From assembly GCF_029227915.1 (NCBI RefSeq), contig NC_079885.1, forward strand, positions 26,971,001 through 27,035,000: 64,000 nt of DNA, in the 5' to 3' direction. Origin of the DNA: Hydractinia symbiolongicarpus (taxonomy: Eukaryota; Cnidaria; Hydrozoa; Anthoathecata; Hydractiniidae). Positions 49,497-60,903 of the stretch are shown piece after piece. How positions within the stretch are numbered: the first letter of the stretch is position 1; every line of letters starts with the position of its first letter. The notes beneath the pieces are model-generated. The model made no database searches, was not told where the DNA came from, and saw only the letters and a list, made by a program, of their open reading frames with translations. Both the position numbers and the translations under genes were made by a program.

Positions 49497-49672
49497 AAAA
49501 TATGTATCTTAATATATATATATAATATGTATCTTAATATATATATAAAATATGTATCTTGATATATATATATAAAATATGTATCTTAATATATATATAT
49601 AAAATATGTATCTTAATATATATATAAAATATGTATCTTAATATATATATATATAGAAAATATGTATCTTAA
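49497..49672 (+). repeat. AT-rich minisatellite, about seven units of 24-32 bp
   Basis: AATATGTATCTT followed by a TATATA run of variable length occurs seven times in tandem, one unit with a G in place of A. Unit length varies because the TA run differs, which suggests replication slippage. Confidence 0.85.
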
Positions 49673-49869
49673 CCATCACAGAATCGTTAAAAGCTATTTA
49701 CACCCTCTCTTTGTTAACCCAGATTCGTTAAAAATTTTGGTCTGTCAGCTTAAATTCTCTTGCGTTTTAATTAAGAGAAATGTTAGTTTTTAATACTTCA
49801 ATGTCCACAAGTGAAATATTAAATACATCTAGCCTTATATACAATGAGGTAACGTTTACTTAATTTTTG

Positions 49870-50215
49870 GATTTCTTGCATGGGCGCTTAATGGAGGGGG
49901 CGCTTAAATAATGCTGGGCCCTTATAAATTTTTCCTAATTTTGTACAAATTAAAGACAACGGTAATTTTCAATTTCGTTTTTTTTCTTTCTGAAAAATAA
50001 AACTGAACAAAAGATGTAACAACATAAAGTTTAGTCTTTCTAGGGTTCTCAATGTAAGAAAGTAAAATTTTCAAATAAGCGCCCAGTTTCTCAAGGTTGT
50101 TTTCGATTAAGCGCCCCTTTTATCAGGTGGGCGCTTATTCAAGGGGGCGCTTAATAAGTGCTGGACGTTTATTGAACTTTGAGAAAATTAGCTGGCACTT
50201 ATTTGGAGTATTACG
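49870..50215. repeat. GGGCGCTTA-type interspersed repeat
   Basis: The left part has GGGCGCTTAATGG and GGGGGCGCTTAAATAATGC. The right part has GCGCCCAGTTTCTC, AAGCGCCCCTTTTATCAGG, GGGGGCGCTTAATAAGTGC and an end near GGAGTATTACGATAT. GC-rich hexanucleotides in both orientations within AT-rich DNA, shared with 31,851-32,240, mark it as a mobile-element family copy. Confidence 0.5.
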
Positions 50216-50585
50216 ATATTTACATTCATTATTGGCTACAAGGAATGTAATCGATTCATCATAAATTAATATACAGGCAAAGTCACGGTCAATTAAACAT
50301 TGTTATTGTTGTCTGTTTCATTTAAAGCGTTTTATTTGCAGTCTTTGTAATGAAATTATTAACAACAAACTGGTTCTTACATAAAATAATTTTTAAAATG
50401 TCTTTTTAAGTGGACATACTTATACGGATGTATTTTGTTCAAACCGGTAGCCGAATTGCTGAATTGCGCTAAGAATAAACGAAATAACAGTACCCGGTAT
50501 ATGTGAGAAGGGCTAAAATCTGAGGACCGGAATATGCACAGGCGTGAAAACAACGATTAAGTTCTTTGCAACAAATGTATTATTT

Positions 50586-53500
50586 CTAACAGAAGTTACA
50601 AAACAATTTGCATTTCTCTTTCATTAAGTTAGCCCACAGTGGATTTTTGTCTTTGCATTTTGCCTGACCCAGTTGTTCACAGTTTCCAAGAATGTCTTCA
50701 CAACCTGGTGGAGGGGCTGTTATACCTAGATAAATACACTCTGTTACGGCTTAAAAAGCGATATTTGCACTGAGCCTTCGCAAAGAAGTTAAATTTCATT
50801 CAGCATACTAAATAAGCTTAATACTGTATCCAAAAATAATTTGTGAATTTGTAACTTGTTGTGTAGAGAAATAATTACTTACCATGGCCACACAAACCAC
50901 AAGCTTTTCTGCAACTTTTTCTCATGTAATCTCTGTACACTCGATTCGTGCAATGACCACTATTTGCATCCCCGGTGCAAGAGGCACCGCTATTGAAGCA
51001 CCCTTTAAAAAAATATCCAAAACATAAATGTTGGTCATTTGAAAGAAAACAGAAAGAACTTAGTGTGTACATACCTTTTGGTGGCGGTACATAAGGTGGC
51101 AAAGTAGGATATACACCAGCTAAAACCAAAAGAAAGAAGAAAGAAATTATGCTTTATAAAATTCTAAATTGGCTTTTTTATAATTGGCAATGGGAACATG
51201 CATTTTAAATTTTTTATCCAAAACTTCAGTGTAAAATTAAAAAAGGATTTTGACTGACTCCGCGATATTTTTGAATAGTAGAATGTTGACTGAAAAGCCA
51301 ATGTTATTGTTTTAATTCTACGGTTGACGATATATCCACTTACTGCATCCATAAAGATTGTTAATTTTTTGAATATCAATATGAGAAAACCCTTCATCTT
51401 GACCAATCTCGTGTTGTTTCGACGGATCCAGTGTTTGAATGGTCATCTTTTGTTCTTTGCCAAACGCGTTCCAAGAGTAATGCATCATTGAACGGTAATC
51501 ATAGGGCATGCCTTTAGAACTTATTTCAGTCGAACTGCGCGTTTTAAAGTTGTGCTCAAAACCTAAAAATATAACAGGTCGGCCCAGAGCAAACAAATAA
51601 TCCACTTTGTTTGGAAAGCAGAAGCAGATATAATTTGCATGTCGTTTTCAGAATAACTACTTGAAACTAAATACAGTCGACTCTTTATTTAGCATACACT
51701 ACAAAAAAGCGGGAACCTCTAATTAACAGACATAACGTGATTGCACCGTTGAAAGCGTTAAAAGATTTTTTAATAACAGAAACAATTAGCGAACATTTTT
51801 CGTTGCATAAATCTCTCTTATTAGCGGACAAGGAAGAAACAGAAATTTTTTACTTTCAAAAATTATATTTTATGTCACTTGTTGCATTAGCACCGCACTT
51901 AATTGCTTTTACTATCCGATTACTACATTTTCTCTGCCCCTATGTTAAGCTAATTTCCTGATGAATTAACTAGTTCTCAAGCCAAGCCTTCTAAAAACGC
52001 GTTTCCTGTCAAACTGAAGTGGAAAATGAGCTCTACTTAGCGTACAAAAAGTAATTGCACCAAACGTGTGTGCTACTTAGAGACTCGACTGTATACACGT
52101 AACGAAATGTTAATATTACCTTTTCTTCTAGAAAGTACATTGCATTTTTACGCTTAACTTTTCCTACACAATTTTATCTGAAGTTACAAACGAATATGAT
52201 TTAACATAAACCTACCTTTGATGATATTTTCAAAGAGTATTTTTACGTATTTGTTTCTGTCCGGTCGAGTTTGTTCATGGACAAATCCTAAAAGTTCATT
52301 GCTGATGGTTTGAACAACTATCTCACACGAAAAGATGCAATTAGTTGCCTTACTTCGCCAAGCTTTTTGTGAAAAAAAAAGCCATTGGCGACGAAATTTC
52401 AAGGTGACAAAATAACTTGGGTCAATTTAGATAAATGGGGATATTATCATGTTGTCACACAATAAAAATTAACCTTCACCTTAACGGAATAAGTCTTTCC
52501 AAACTTAACTTTCGCAAATTTTGAGCGTTGTTCCTTGCAATGTTTTCATTTTTCTTAATCACTGAGTATCAAAATTTAAAAATGCTTATTATTCGTCACT
52601 CCAAATTTTTTGTTGAAAAATTTAGCTGACATGGTTAAGGCCAAAAAACATCCTTGACAAAATAGTAAGCTGTCATATCAAGTTATTTTTTAAAACGTTA
52701 ACACAGGAAACTTAAACAGTTGTTTGCAAACGCAATCCGTACCTATACTATGTCCTATTTCATGCATGATTGTAGCTCTCCACCAACACCATTGTCCTAA
52801 AGACACCCAATTTCTTCCACCACCATAACCAACAGGAGAGGAACAGCTAGAAAAGAAATAGACCTTTTTATGAATTTGTTTTTAGAATACGAATTAAAAA
52901 TTTCATGTCAATAATACAGTAAGAGGACCATCATTATCAACTTATTTTTGGGATATCAATAAAAAAATGTAAGCTGTTGCCAATAATTCAGAACGAGCCA
53001 ATTTTGCAACGCTGGTTAAGGTTGCCATGTAGTCTCCATGCTAACTAAGTAAAAAACACTTACCTTATCTGTTTCTAAAATCTGTTCAGTTTTCTTCCAA
53101 AATTCCCAATAAACTTATTATCACTGTCTGAATTTTTTGTATATCAATTCTGTTAGTTATTATGTACGGTAATAAAATATTTCCTCATCCATGTTTCGTT
53201 CACACAAATCAGTTTAGTTTAGATATTAGCTTTCCGGCAAAATATTAATAACGAAAATAAATAAAAATAAATAAATATATTTCCTACCCTCCACCTTTAT
53301 AAAACTCAATATATCCTTTCTCAGTTGTTCTTCTTTTGAATCTCAAACATGTATAAGTATGATACTGTTTGATAGCTTCATTAAGTTCTTTCATTGCTTT
53401 TTGTTCTCTCTCTAGAAAAAAAATTATATTTAGTTCATAATATTCACCTTAGTATAGGATATGGATCAGCATAAATTATATTGTTCTAGGAACAAATGTG

Positions 53501-54311
53501 GTCTCTGAAAAAAGTTTCCTGGCAACAATAATATTTTATTGACGTAAGCTTATGTTTTACCTTAAAACATATCAAAATTTTTTTAGAATACATTACTTTA
53601 CAAGCGGAGGAATTTGAAAATACCAATGCAGTTGTTGTCAATCAAATAGGTAGGTCCTTTGATATTGATACATCAATCAAGAATGTATAAACACATACTC
53701 AGCTCAGATGAAATGGTGTAAGGGATGATACCATTAGGCCACAATCTGTTTTTTGACGTGACTGAAGAAAATGTGAAAGTGCCTTCTTTTACTTGTTGCA
53801 GCTGTGATGGAGTTAAAACCATATCCCCTTCAAATAGAGCTGGATCTACAATGTAAAAGAATTAACATTAATCAAGCTATTTTGTAGTTTCTTGAAACAG
53901 CGCTTCTATTTGTGTTTTCCATTCCATCTTAGTGCTTCTTATGACAACGCCTTCATCAGAAGTTAACAACTGATTAAGAAATGTCTTTTTAAGCGTTTTA
54001 TCACAATGAAGAATTAGCATATTTTTATAGCCAATTTTGTGCGAAGTGACATGATTAAGTAAAGTCTTAAAGCTTTTTCTTCATAATGCTGGAATTACAC
54101 TACAGAAATATTTTATCTATACCTTAGAAGTTGTGAAATCAATTATCAAAAAACATCATGAGTTGAATATGTCGATAAAAGCTATCTAAAAAAAGCTTTT
54201 CTTACTCTTTATATAACTTGAATGGATACGCTCACCTTCCATTTGTTTTATCCAACTTGACTTCACAACACTAGACAGGACGAGGATGAGGAACACAACT
54301 ACCTGAGCCAT
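50586..54311 (-). CDS. astacin B: secreted astacin metalloprotease with two ShKT domains (9 exons, 348 aa)
   Basis: Exons 5' to 3': 54311-54236, 53845-53699, 53411-53288, 52846-52743, 52287-52216, 51562-51344, 51119-51075, 51002-50883 and 50725-50586 (1,047 nt, all GT-AG). Same architecture as astacin A: signal peptide (about 1-18), FEGD propeptide switch (30-33), zinc site HEIGHSIGFVHE (144-155; catalytic Glu145) and Met-turn SMMHY (199-203). A Pro-rich hinge and two ShKT domains follow (264-300 and 311-348), each with six Cys and the second ending in NFC-stop. It lacks the Thr-rich linker that makes A longer. Exons 3 to 7 have the same lengths as in A (124, 104, 72, 219, 45), proving tandem duplication. 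Exon 3 is almost identical in DNA between the two genes although neighbouring exons are well diverged. All catalytic residues are present, so it should be active. Confidence 0.93.
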
Positions 54312-55544
54312 GGTTAATGAGTCTTTGAAATTCAACATAGTAATCTACCTATAACCTCATAAAGATAGCATTATAGAATAGAGAAAGTCATCCAATTATG
54401 TTTATAACAAAATTCGATACATGTTTAACCAGCTTATCATGAGAGTCAAAAGAAACTTCACACCTTTTGTTTGAGCTTGTAACGAAATTTTTAAAGTTTT
54501 GGCTTCAACAATCCGCGTATAATCAGCTGGCAAGAAACACATGGAATCGGTTTTGTTAACTTAATAAAACAATGATTAATAAAATTTCTCTGTCAACGAC
54601 GCAGTCTGATAGCGCAAGGGTTTATGAATACGAGACTATAGTGTCTGATAGTGAAAAAAATGCTGCTATTTCCTCGCTTCCTTTAATAACTATTTTTTAT
54701 CAATCGATTTCATATTAAACGCTTTTGGAGTATTTCAAGTCATTTATTTTGTCCAGTTTCGCCCCGTTTTAGCCTTTCTTTCGTCCAAGAAATAACGCAT
54801 CAGTTGTCTGGAGGAAAAATCAGCCTTGCGAAAATGCGTTTCACTCAGTCACTACACGTGACCCTTGAGAAACATATGCGACCAAAGAGGCGTTTCAAAT
54901 AGCGCATGTTGTTCAGTTATTTGATTTAGCGTCGAGCAGCAAAATGCCATATTGTGCCTATGTTTTGCCATGGCAACCAATTAATTAAATTTTGGACTTA
55001 ATTTTGTCGTACTGTCGCGTACTATGATATCCTCATTAAGTAATTATACAAAAAAACAATCCTCTGCGATATAGTTTTTGTTCTTTGTAAACCAGCTTAG
55101 GAGAATTTTTTGCGAGTAGCCTACGCTTGATTGGTGCGGCCGGTCACAGTAGTTCTACTAATCGAACTATCAATTGAATATTATTTACCAGCATGTAAAT
55201 GAAAATAAATTCAGCCAATCAAATCCTTCTTTTATTTTAAAATGCTAGACAAGGGCGCGAAAACAGATCGCATTTCATTTACTAACAAGTGATGTTAACC
55301 CTTTAACTCACTCTCGTCAATTGCCTTCTCATTAAAACAAGAATTTGTCATTGTCGATTTGTCAAGACCATTATTCCAAGATAACTCGAACTACCAGTCT
55401 CACCACTAGTTTGAAACTTGTGGCGCGAAAAGTTTGAAAGTGGAAACAACATTCGTGCTGTTCACTTGAACAATTCGCTTAGTCGTGCGACCAAAAGAAT
55501 GAAGTGGAAATCCGTCACAAGGCGAATTCGATGGATTGGATACC

Positions 55545-55765
55545 GACTGATAGCCTTATGGTAGAGCGTTCGCATCTAGTGCGGGAGGCTTAGATTCAAA
55601 CACCGGCAAATCATGCCTGAGATTATAAAAGTGTGAATCTATCCTTTCTGCTTAGCGCTCAGCATGAGAATAGGATTGATATCTTAGGCGGTTGTCTAAT
55701 TGAGCGATTGCTGTGCTTGCACGACTTTCGTAGCTAAAATGGGATCTTTAATAAAATTTATAGAA
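55545..55765 (+). mobile_element. tRNA-derived SINE copy 4 (family A)
   Basis: The plus-strand head TAGCCTTATGGTAGAGCG (box A at 55,551-55,561, one mismatch to consensus) and box-B-like AGATTCAAACACC (55,592-55,604) look like a tRNA gene. The shared body (AAAAGTGTGAATCTATCC, ATCTTAGGCGGTTGTC, GTAGCTAAAATGGG) follows. The tail is truncated compared with copy 3. Confidence 0.75.
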
Positions 55766-57354
55766 ACAAACCACATAACCACATGGCCTTAATTGAACCA
55801 AAAAATTGTACTTTAAATTTCTAGCTTTGAAATGTTTTGGGATCTAAAAAAAACAGTTCATCAAAGAAATAAAAATCTGATAATGCCAAATAAAATCTAA
55901 TCTTGAGGTATACGGTTATACACAAACTTAAATGTACATTAAACTGAAAATTGAATTTACCAATTCCTTCATTGCAGATGAACATAAAATGAAATCCGCG
56001 CCAATTTTTTTTCTGTTAAGGTTGTTACTTATTGTACAGGCAAAGAAGGTTTAGAAAAAGTGCTTTTCGTAAAACAAGAGTATTTCAGAACTTCATACCT
56101 GCATCTCTTTGAGTCAAAATGTTAGTTAAAACCATGAGAACTGAGTTAGAAAAATTCAGTACTAGGTCCCATGTCGCATTTTCTAGAATTATTTTGATGA
56201 AGCGATACTCCATTCCCATCAGACAAGAAAAACCCTTTAAATCAGAAATTATTTTCCTGCATGTTTCTATCACTCTGTTCAAGACTTATAAAGATATGTG
56301 TATCCAGTTAGTGCACCTCCTTATCAGTTTATCGAAAGGTTTTTGCTCAATTAAGGTCTCACTCATAAACGATAAACACACGTGACATTTATCACCATTA
56401 TTCTGTGTGTCTGAAGTTTTCGGTTAGTCATCTCAGGTGCATCACGTAAGTATCTGATTGAAGAGATTTTATCGGATTTTACAATCCAAGAACGTGATAC
56501 AAAAGCATGAAGTGAACAACAGCCAACTTAGAGGAAATTAATTTTCGTGAAAACTAATTAGCACGAAATTAAGAAAAATTCGCGACATGCGTGCAAATAA
56601 AGTCCCTTAAAACATCCTTAAATATGATACCAACGATAAAAGATATGATCAGAAGAAGTTCTATTATCATGAATTTATATGTCATGTTTCGAAGCCCGAA
56701 AATACAAGTATTTTTCCAAGAATAAGAATATACTACAAAAAAAGTTAGGTATATCCTAAAAATATTCTCATCATTAAATATAGCTTACATGATTATGAAC
56801 GTTTGTTTTTTCATTCTTTGTTAACTTATATAAACATGTATCCTATCATTGATGCGAAATGTCTTTTCTCAATTTCATTTGAATACCCCCCCAAAGAATC
56901 TAGTTGAATGGTTGTCAGTAAAACGAGGCTGCTGAAACAACAACACCTTAGGGAAACAACAACACATTACGAATATTTTTTATTCCAGTTTGCATTTTCA
57001 TATCTTATAATCTGAAATGCGCTAAGAACATATCGGGATAATTTTTACCCAAAAGTCTCTATAACAGTAGTCGTATTTTGTTTCTCGGCCAAGCAGGTTG
57101 TGCTAATCAAGATAAAAACAACATAAGCGATAGCTGCGACGTGCGAATTTCTGTGAATTTTCGACGGGATAAGGGCTAGGTAGGAATACTTATGTTGAAA
57201 CAAAAAATCAATGTTTTTATAAAAAATTTGTAGTCGTATGGTTTGCACACAATGTTGTGTTACAATTCTAAATTTCACGCACCATCTTATGGGACAAACC
57301 CACGAAGAATTTCATAAATAAAGTATAAAAGATATGCCGAAGAAAATTATTAGC

Positions 57355-57393
57355 CGTCTATATAGCCAAAGTTTCACTTTGGCTATATAGACG
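57355..57393. repeat. 39-bp perfect hairpin
   Basis: CGTCTATATAGCCAAAGT is repeated in perfect inverted form after a 3-base spacer. Its inner ACTTTGGCT element reappears four times in the direct repeats 200 bases downstream. Confidence 0.85.
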
Positions 57394-57576
57394 TAATTCT
57401 GTTAAAGGCTTTACCCGAAGTAAAAAAGAATTGTGATTACACAAAAAATTCTGCTATTCTCACGCGAACGTAAAATTACACTTTGCTCGTTTCTGAACAT
57501 GTATTCACCGAAAAAGATTTCATAGGAGACTGAAGTAAGTCTACTTGGGCAAAAAAAAAATCAACGCCGACTTGAA

Positions 57577-57782
57577 TTCTACTTTGCATAAGTGTAACCG
57601 AATTCTACTACACGAAGTGAAATTCGCTTCACTTTGGCAAACTTTTCACTTTGGCTAGAAATCTCACGCCCGCGCGAGTTTCTACTTTGCATAAGTGTAA
57701 CCGAATTCTACTACACGAAGTGAAATTCGCTTCACTTTGGCAAACTTTTCACTTTGGCTAGAAATCTCACACCCACGCAAGT
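57577..57782 (+). repeat. 103-bp tandem direct repeat, two units
   Basis: Unit 1 (57,577-57,679) and unit 2 (57,680-57,782) are almost identical; the last 15 bases vary (CGCCCGCGCGAG against CACCCACGCAAG). Each unit contains ATAAGTGTAACCGAATTC, the small inverted repeat CGAAGTGAAATTCGCTTCAC and two copies of CACTTTGGC. Confidence 0.9.
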
Positions 57783-58365
57783 TCACTTCGGGTACATGTA
57801 ACTGACTTCTTAAATACTCCACTGAAAGGATAGATTGTGCAACATTTCTGTTAGTGTTGTTAACAAGGTGACGGAAACTTCAAAGAAAACTAAAAAAGGA
57901 TTTGTTTTTATCATTTATCACAATATTTTTGAAATGGCCAATACTCAAAATTAAAAATGATAGCCACGAAACGGATTTACGTTTTACCACGTGCTTTTGT
58001 TGTTTTCATTTTCGTTCAAATAGATCCGTTGTTTGAAAAATTAACGCCGGAGGGATCATGATTTTTTAATTCATATCCACATTTCTCCACCTGTTGCAAA
58101 AGAAATGATTTTGCTTTTAAACAGCTAAATCAAATAGGTAGAAATGACGCTGGGATATCGAGTAAAAGTTACAGCCGGCTTATCCTGGGAGAAAGAACAC
58201 GTGCTTAATGTGAGTAAATAGAAGACCAAATAGCTACAGCTTATGAGAAGAGAGGAACCTACTACGAACGTTACAAAAGAAATTTAGACTCATTCCAAAA
58301 CGTACATTATGCTTATTTAAATATATAAATCATACTTTTCAATATACTTAAATATCTTAAAATTT

Positions 58366-58380
58366 GTTTATTTTTTTTAG
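58366..58380 (+). promoter_or_regulatory. 3' splice site just before the ATG of the basic secreted-protein gene (candidate trans-splice acceptor)
   Basis: A T-rich tract ends in AG at 58,379-58,380, and the initiator ATG is at 58,390, leaving a 9-base 5' leader. Either a 5' UTR intron ends here or a spliced leader is added. Spliced-leader trans-splicing is established in hydrozoans. Confidence 0.5.
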
Positions 58381-58389
58381 CTCTAAAGA

Positions 58390-60871
58390 ATGGATATCTC
58401 ACAACTAACCGTATTGTTTTGGTTGGTTTCTCACGTATCTAGTATATATTTTGGTGGAATCCCTCATGGCGGAAAGAAAGCGGTAAGATATGACTATATA
58501 CTTACATTTTTTACTTGCGGGAAATTAGTTTTGTTTGTTATTATAGATTATAGAGTCCTATATAGTCTTAACAAAAAAAATTCTAAAGTATGGTCGCCTG
58601 TCAAGTGTGTTTTTCTTTGTTGTTTTGCTTGAAACGGGGTATACAAAGGCGAGAAAGAGGAGGTAAAAAGTAGCTTTCTTTTATTGGTGGATGCTAAAAT
58701 TGAGGTTTCAAATCGCGAAAAAGGTAATACTAAATGTTTTTTTTGCTTTCCAGGAAAAAAAAGATTTTGCTTTAAAGGGAAAGGTTTACTAATTCTCTAA
58801 CAATTTTCTGTTCTTTTTATAAATATCTTCTTCTCATCAAATAGCCCCTAGATCACAAAGAACAGGTTTCATTGATGAAACAAAATCTAGACCTGATGTT
58901 TTTAAGAACAACAGCAAAAATCTTCTGACAGTTTTTGTTGTGTTGGGACATTTTCAGATATGTTTTAAAGTTCATAAGATATGGTGTAACTTATTATTAC
59001 ACGGGCTATAATTGCTTAGCTATTTTTTTATTATCTTCTAGAAATATCTCATTACATTAATTTTATATTCATGTGTTTCAATCTCTAATAATTTCAAATA
59101 TAAGTGCAAATAATTACAACTGAACTTTATCTCACGCCTGTCCTTTGTTTCAACAATATATCAAAGATTACGTCTTACAACCCTCCGGAAAAAGAACAAT
59201 ACAACGACACGTGCTCGATTCATAATGGTACCCCATGTTGCCTGCTCCACCTTAGATTTCCATAACAAAACATCACAAGAAGAGATTGTTGATTCTATTT
59301 TTTTAAAAATTAAAAAGTAGACAGGTGTTTCTAAAAATGCGTGTAAATTGTACATCAATCTTTGGCAAGAAAAGAGCAGCTTGCAACATTCAACACACTC
59401 TTTTTAAATTGTAAATATATTGCTCCACTGGGTCAAACAGATACGCTCAAACTCTAATTTTTTTTTATTAAAATAACACTTTACTATGAAGCGAATTCAC
59501 ACTATAATAAAATTTGCAGCATTTAACGTTGTTACATCAGCAGCCATTTTAAATGGCGATGACTCACAAAATATTTTTCAACGTGAAACTTCGACATTTT
59601 GGAGATTAAGGGTTGTTTAGATAGAAAATATTTCTATGGATAAATTTTGTAGCATGATATCGCTTTTACTTTCTTTTTATATCGCATGGGTAAAAAAATA
59701 CTAATTAATTTTTAGTCCCATTTTAGGCTTAAACCCTTTCAATCATAGCTACACCTTTATACTTCAGGGAAGAAACTTTCGCCAGAAAGAAACTTTTGGC
59801 GGGAAGAAATTTTCGCAGTACCAAAATCGCCGCTCTAATTGACTCTCGTGACTATTTTTAAGTAATTCTGGAATACTGGAATAAATTTTTTCGATTTCGC
59901 GATTTTAACAAAATACTAAATTAAACTACTGATACTAAATTATTTTGCGTTTTTTTTTTCTTAACTTTAAATATGAGTAATTAATGTCAAATTGCGCCAG
60001 CTGCGGTTTATTTCAACCTTAAGCAACGATCCCCTCGAAGGCCAGGAGGGTCCGAAGTATTGAGGAATTAGGGCGTGCTGAGGTCAGCAAAATCAGTACT
60101 GTTTAACTTTATCAAATTAACCAAATAATCTAACATCCGAAGTCTGCTGTGAACATTGTGCACATTGACAAGTTTGGAATGCATGTTACTTACATAGAAA
60201 CGGTGTTCTCAATGGTTTGTGGTTATTAACTTAGAAATTACTCTCTTCTTTTCACTATGTTGTGTTCAGAGATGTAGAGATTTCAGAGCCTGAATTACCA
60301 TAATGTTTTGACATGTTTTTACGTCAATGTAAATAATATCAAAGTTGCCGATGCGAGAAAAATAAAAGAATTCTTCCATTCGATTACCCAATTCTCGTCT
60401 TCTGTGTTTCAGATTTCAACAAAAAGCGAAATTAGATTATCTCAACAACAACCAGGATTAGGAATTTATCCTTGGAAATACATTAAAGAGATTTTTCTGA
60501 TAAAACTGAAGAATATCAAATTTAAACGTTCAATGCGAAAGGGAAAGCAGTTTTATAAAGACAGAAGACAAAACAAGAAATATTTGGGATATGGAAAGAT
60601 TGATAAAAAATCTGAAGAGCGCTACAAGAAACCTTCCACAAGAAGAGGGCGCTATCAAAAGTTCCGTGCAAGTGAAGGGTGCTATAAAAAGTCTTCTGCA
60701 AGGCGCTATGAGCGTTTTCATGCCAGTAAAGAGCCGACTAAGAAGCAATATATGAAATATTTTACAAGAAGAGAACGCCATGAGGACTTCCGTGCACAGA
60801 AAGCGTACAATAAGAATTATTCTCGAAGCAGACGCCCTTATAAAACGTCTTCAGCAAGTACAAGGTACTAA
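58390..60871 (+). CDS. secreted basic, internally repetitive protein of unknown function (2 exons, 183 aa)
   Basis: Exon 1 (58,390-58,482) encodes MDISQLTVLFWLVSHVSS plus 13 residues, a good signal peptide and mature start (IYFGGIPHGGKKA). It ends in phase 0 at a GTAAGA donor. Exon 2 (60,413-60,871) follows a TTCTGTGTTTCAG acceptor in the same phase and runs 152 codons to TAA. The mature protein is dominated by Lys, Arg, Tyr and Ser. Its last 85 residues are three or four degenerate units of about 20 residues: RYKKPSTRRGRYQKFRASEG, then CYKKSSARRYERFHASKE, then a diverged YMKYFTRRERHEDFRAQK, then a tail. There is one cysteine. No domain is recognised. Extracellular-matrix, capsule or antimicrobial-like roles are conceivable but unsupported. 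Exon pairing rests on phase and splice signals; an extra small exon in the 1.9-kb intron cannot be excluded. Confidence 0.55.
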
Positions 60872-60897
60872 AATAACTTTCTCGCTGATGGGGGCCG

Positions 60898-60903
60898 AAT
60901 AAA
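60898..60903 (+). terminator. polyadenylation signal of the basic secreted-protein gene
   Basis: AATAAA lies 27 bases after the stop codon, with a second AATAAA-like hexamer about 20 bases on. The close position supports a real 3' end here. Confidence 0.55.

Larger units (their letters stand above)
47355..50585. other. intergenic region between the two astacin genes
   Basis: The astacin A promoter should lie just above 47,354; on the minus strand a TATA-rich stretch is seen near 47,500-47,515. The rest holds the AT minisatellite at 49,497 and the GGGCGCTTA repeat at 49,870. At about 49,067 there is a 15-base TTAGGGTTAGGGTTA tract like the animal telomere repeat, too short to mean much. Open frames at 48.4-49.0 kb look random. 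Confidence 0.4.
54312..58389. other. intergenic region upstream of astacin B and of the basic secreted-protein gene (divergent)
   Basis: The two genes are transcribed away from each other across this 4.1 kb. It holds a SINE (55,545-55,765), a short perfect hairpin (57,355-57,393) and a 103-bp duplicated unit (57,577-57,782). I see no coding exon; open frames at 56.1-56.3 and 57.0-57.3 kb are unassigned and probably random. Confidence 0.45.

Noticed and set aside
57045-57278. 77-codon minus-strand open frame with a hydrophobic stretch
   Set aside because: The hydrophobic stretch is internal rather than N-terminal, there is no donor or family match, and the interval is full of repeats.
59768-59815. 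GAAGAAACTTTCGC-like triplicated sequence
   Set aside because: Three imperfect copies in 48 bases inside an intron; probably a mobile-element end but too short to classify.
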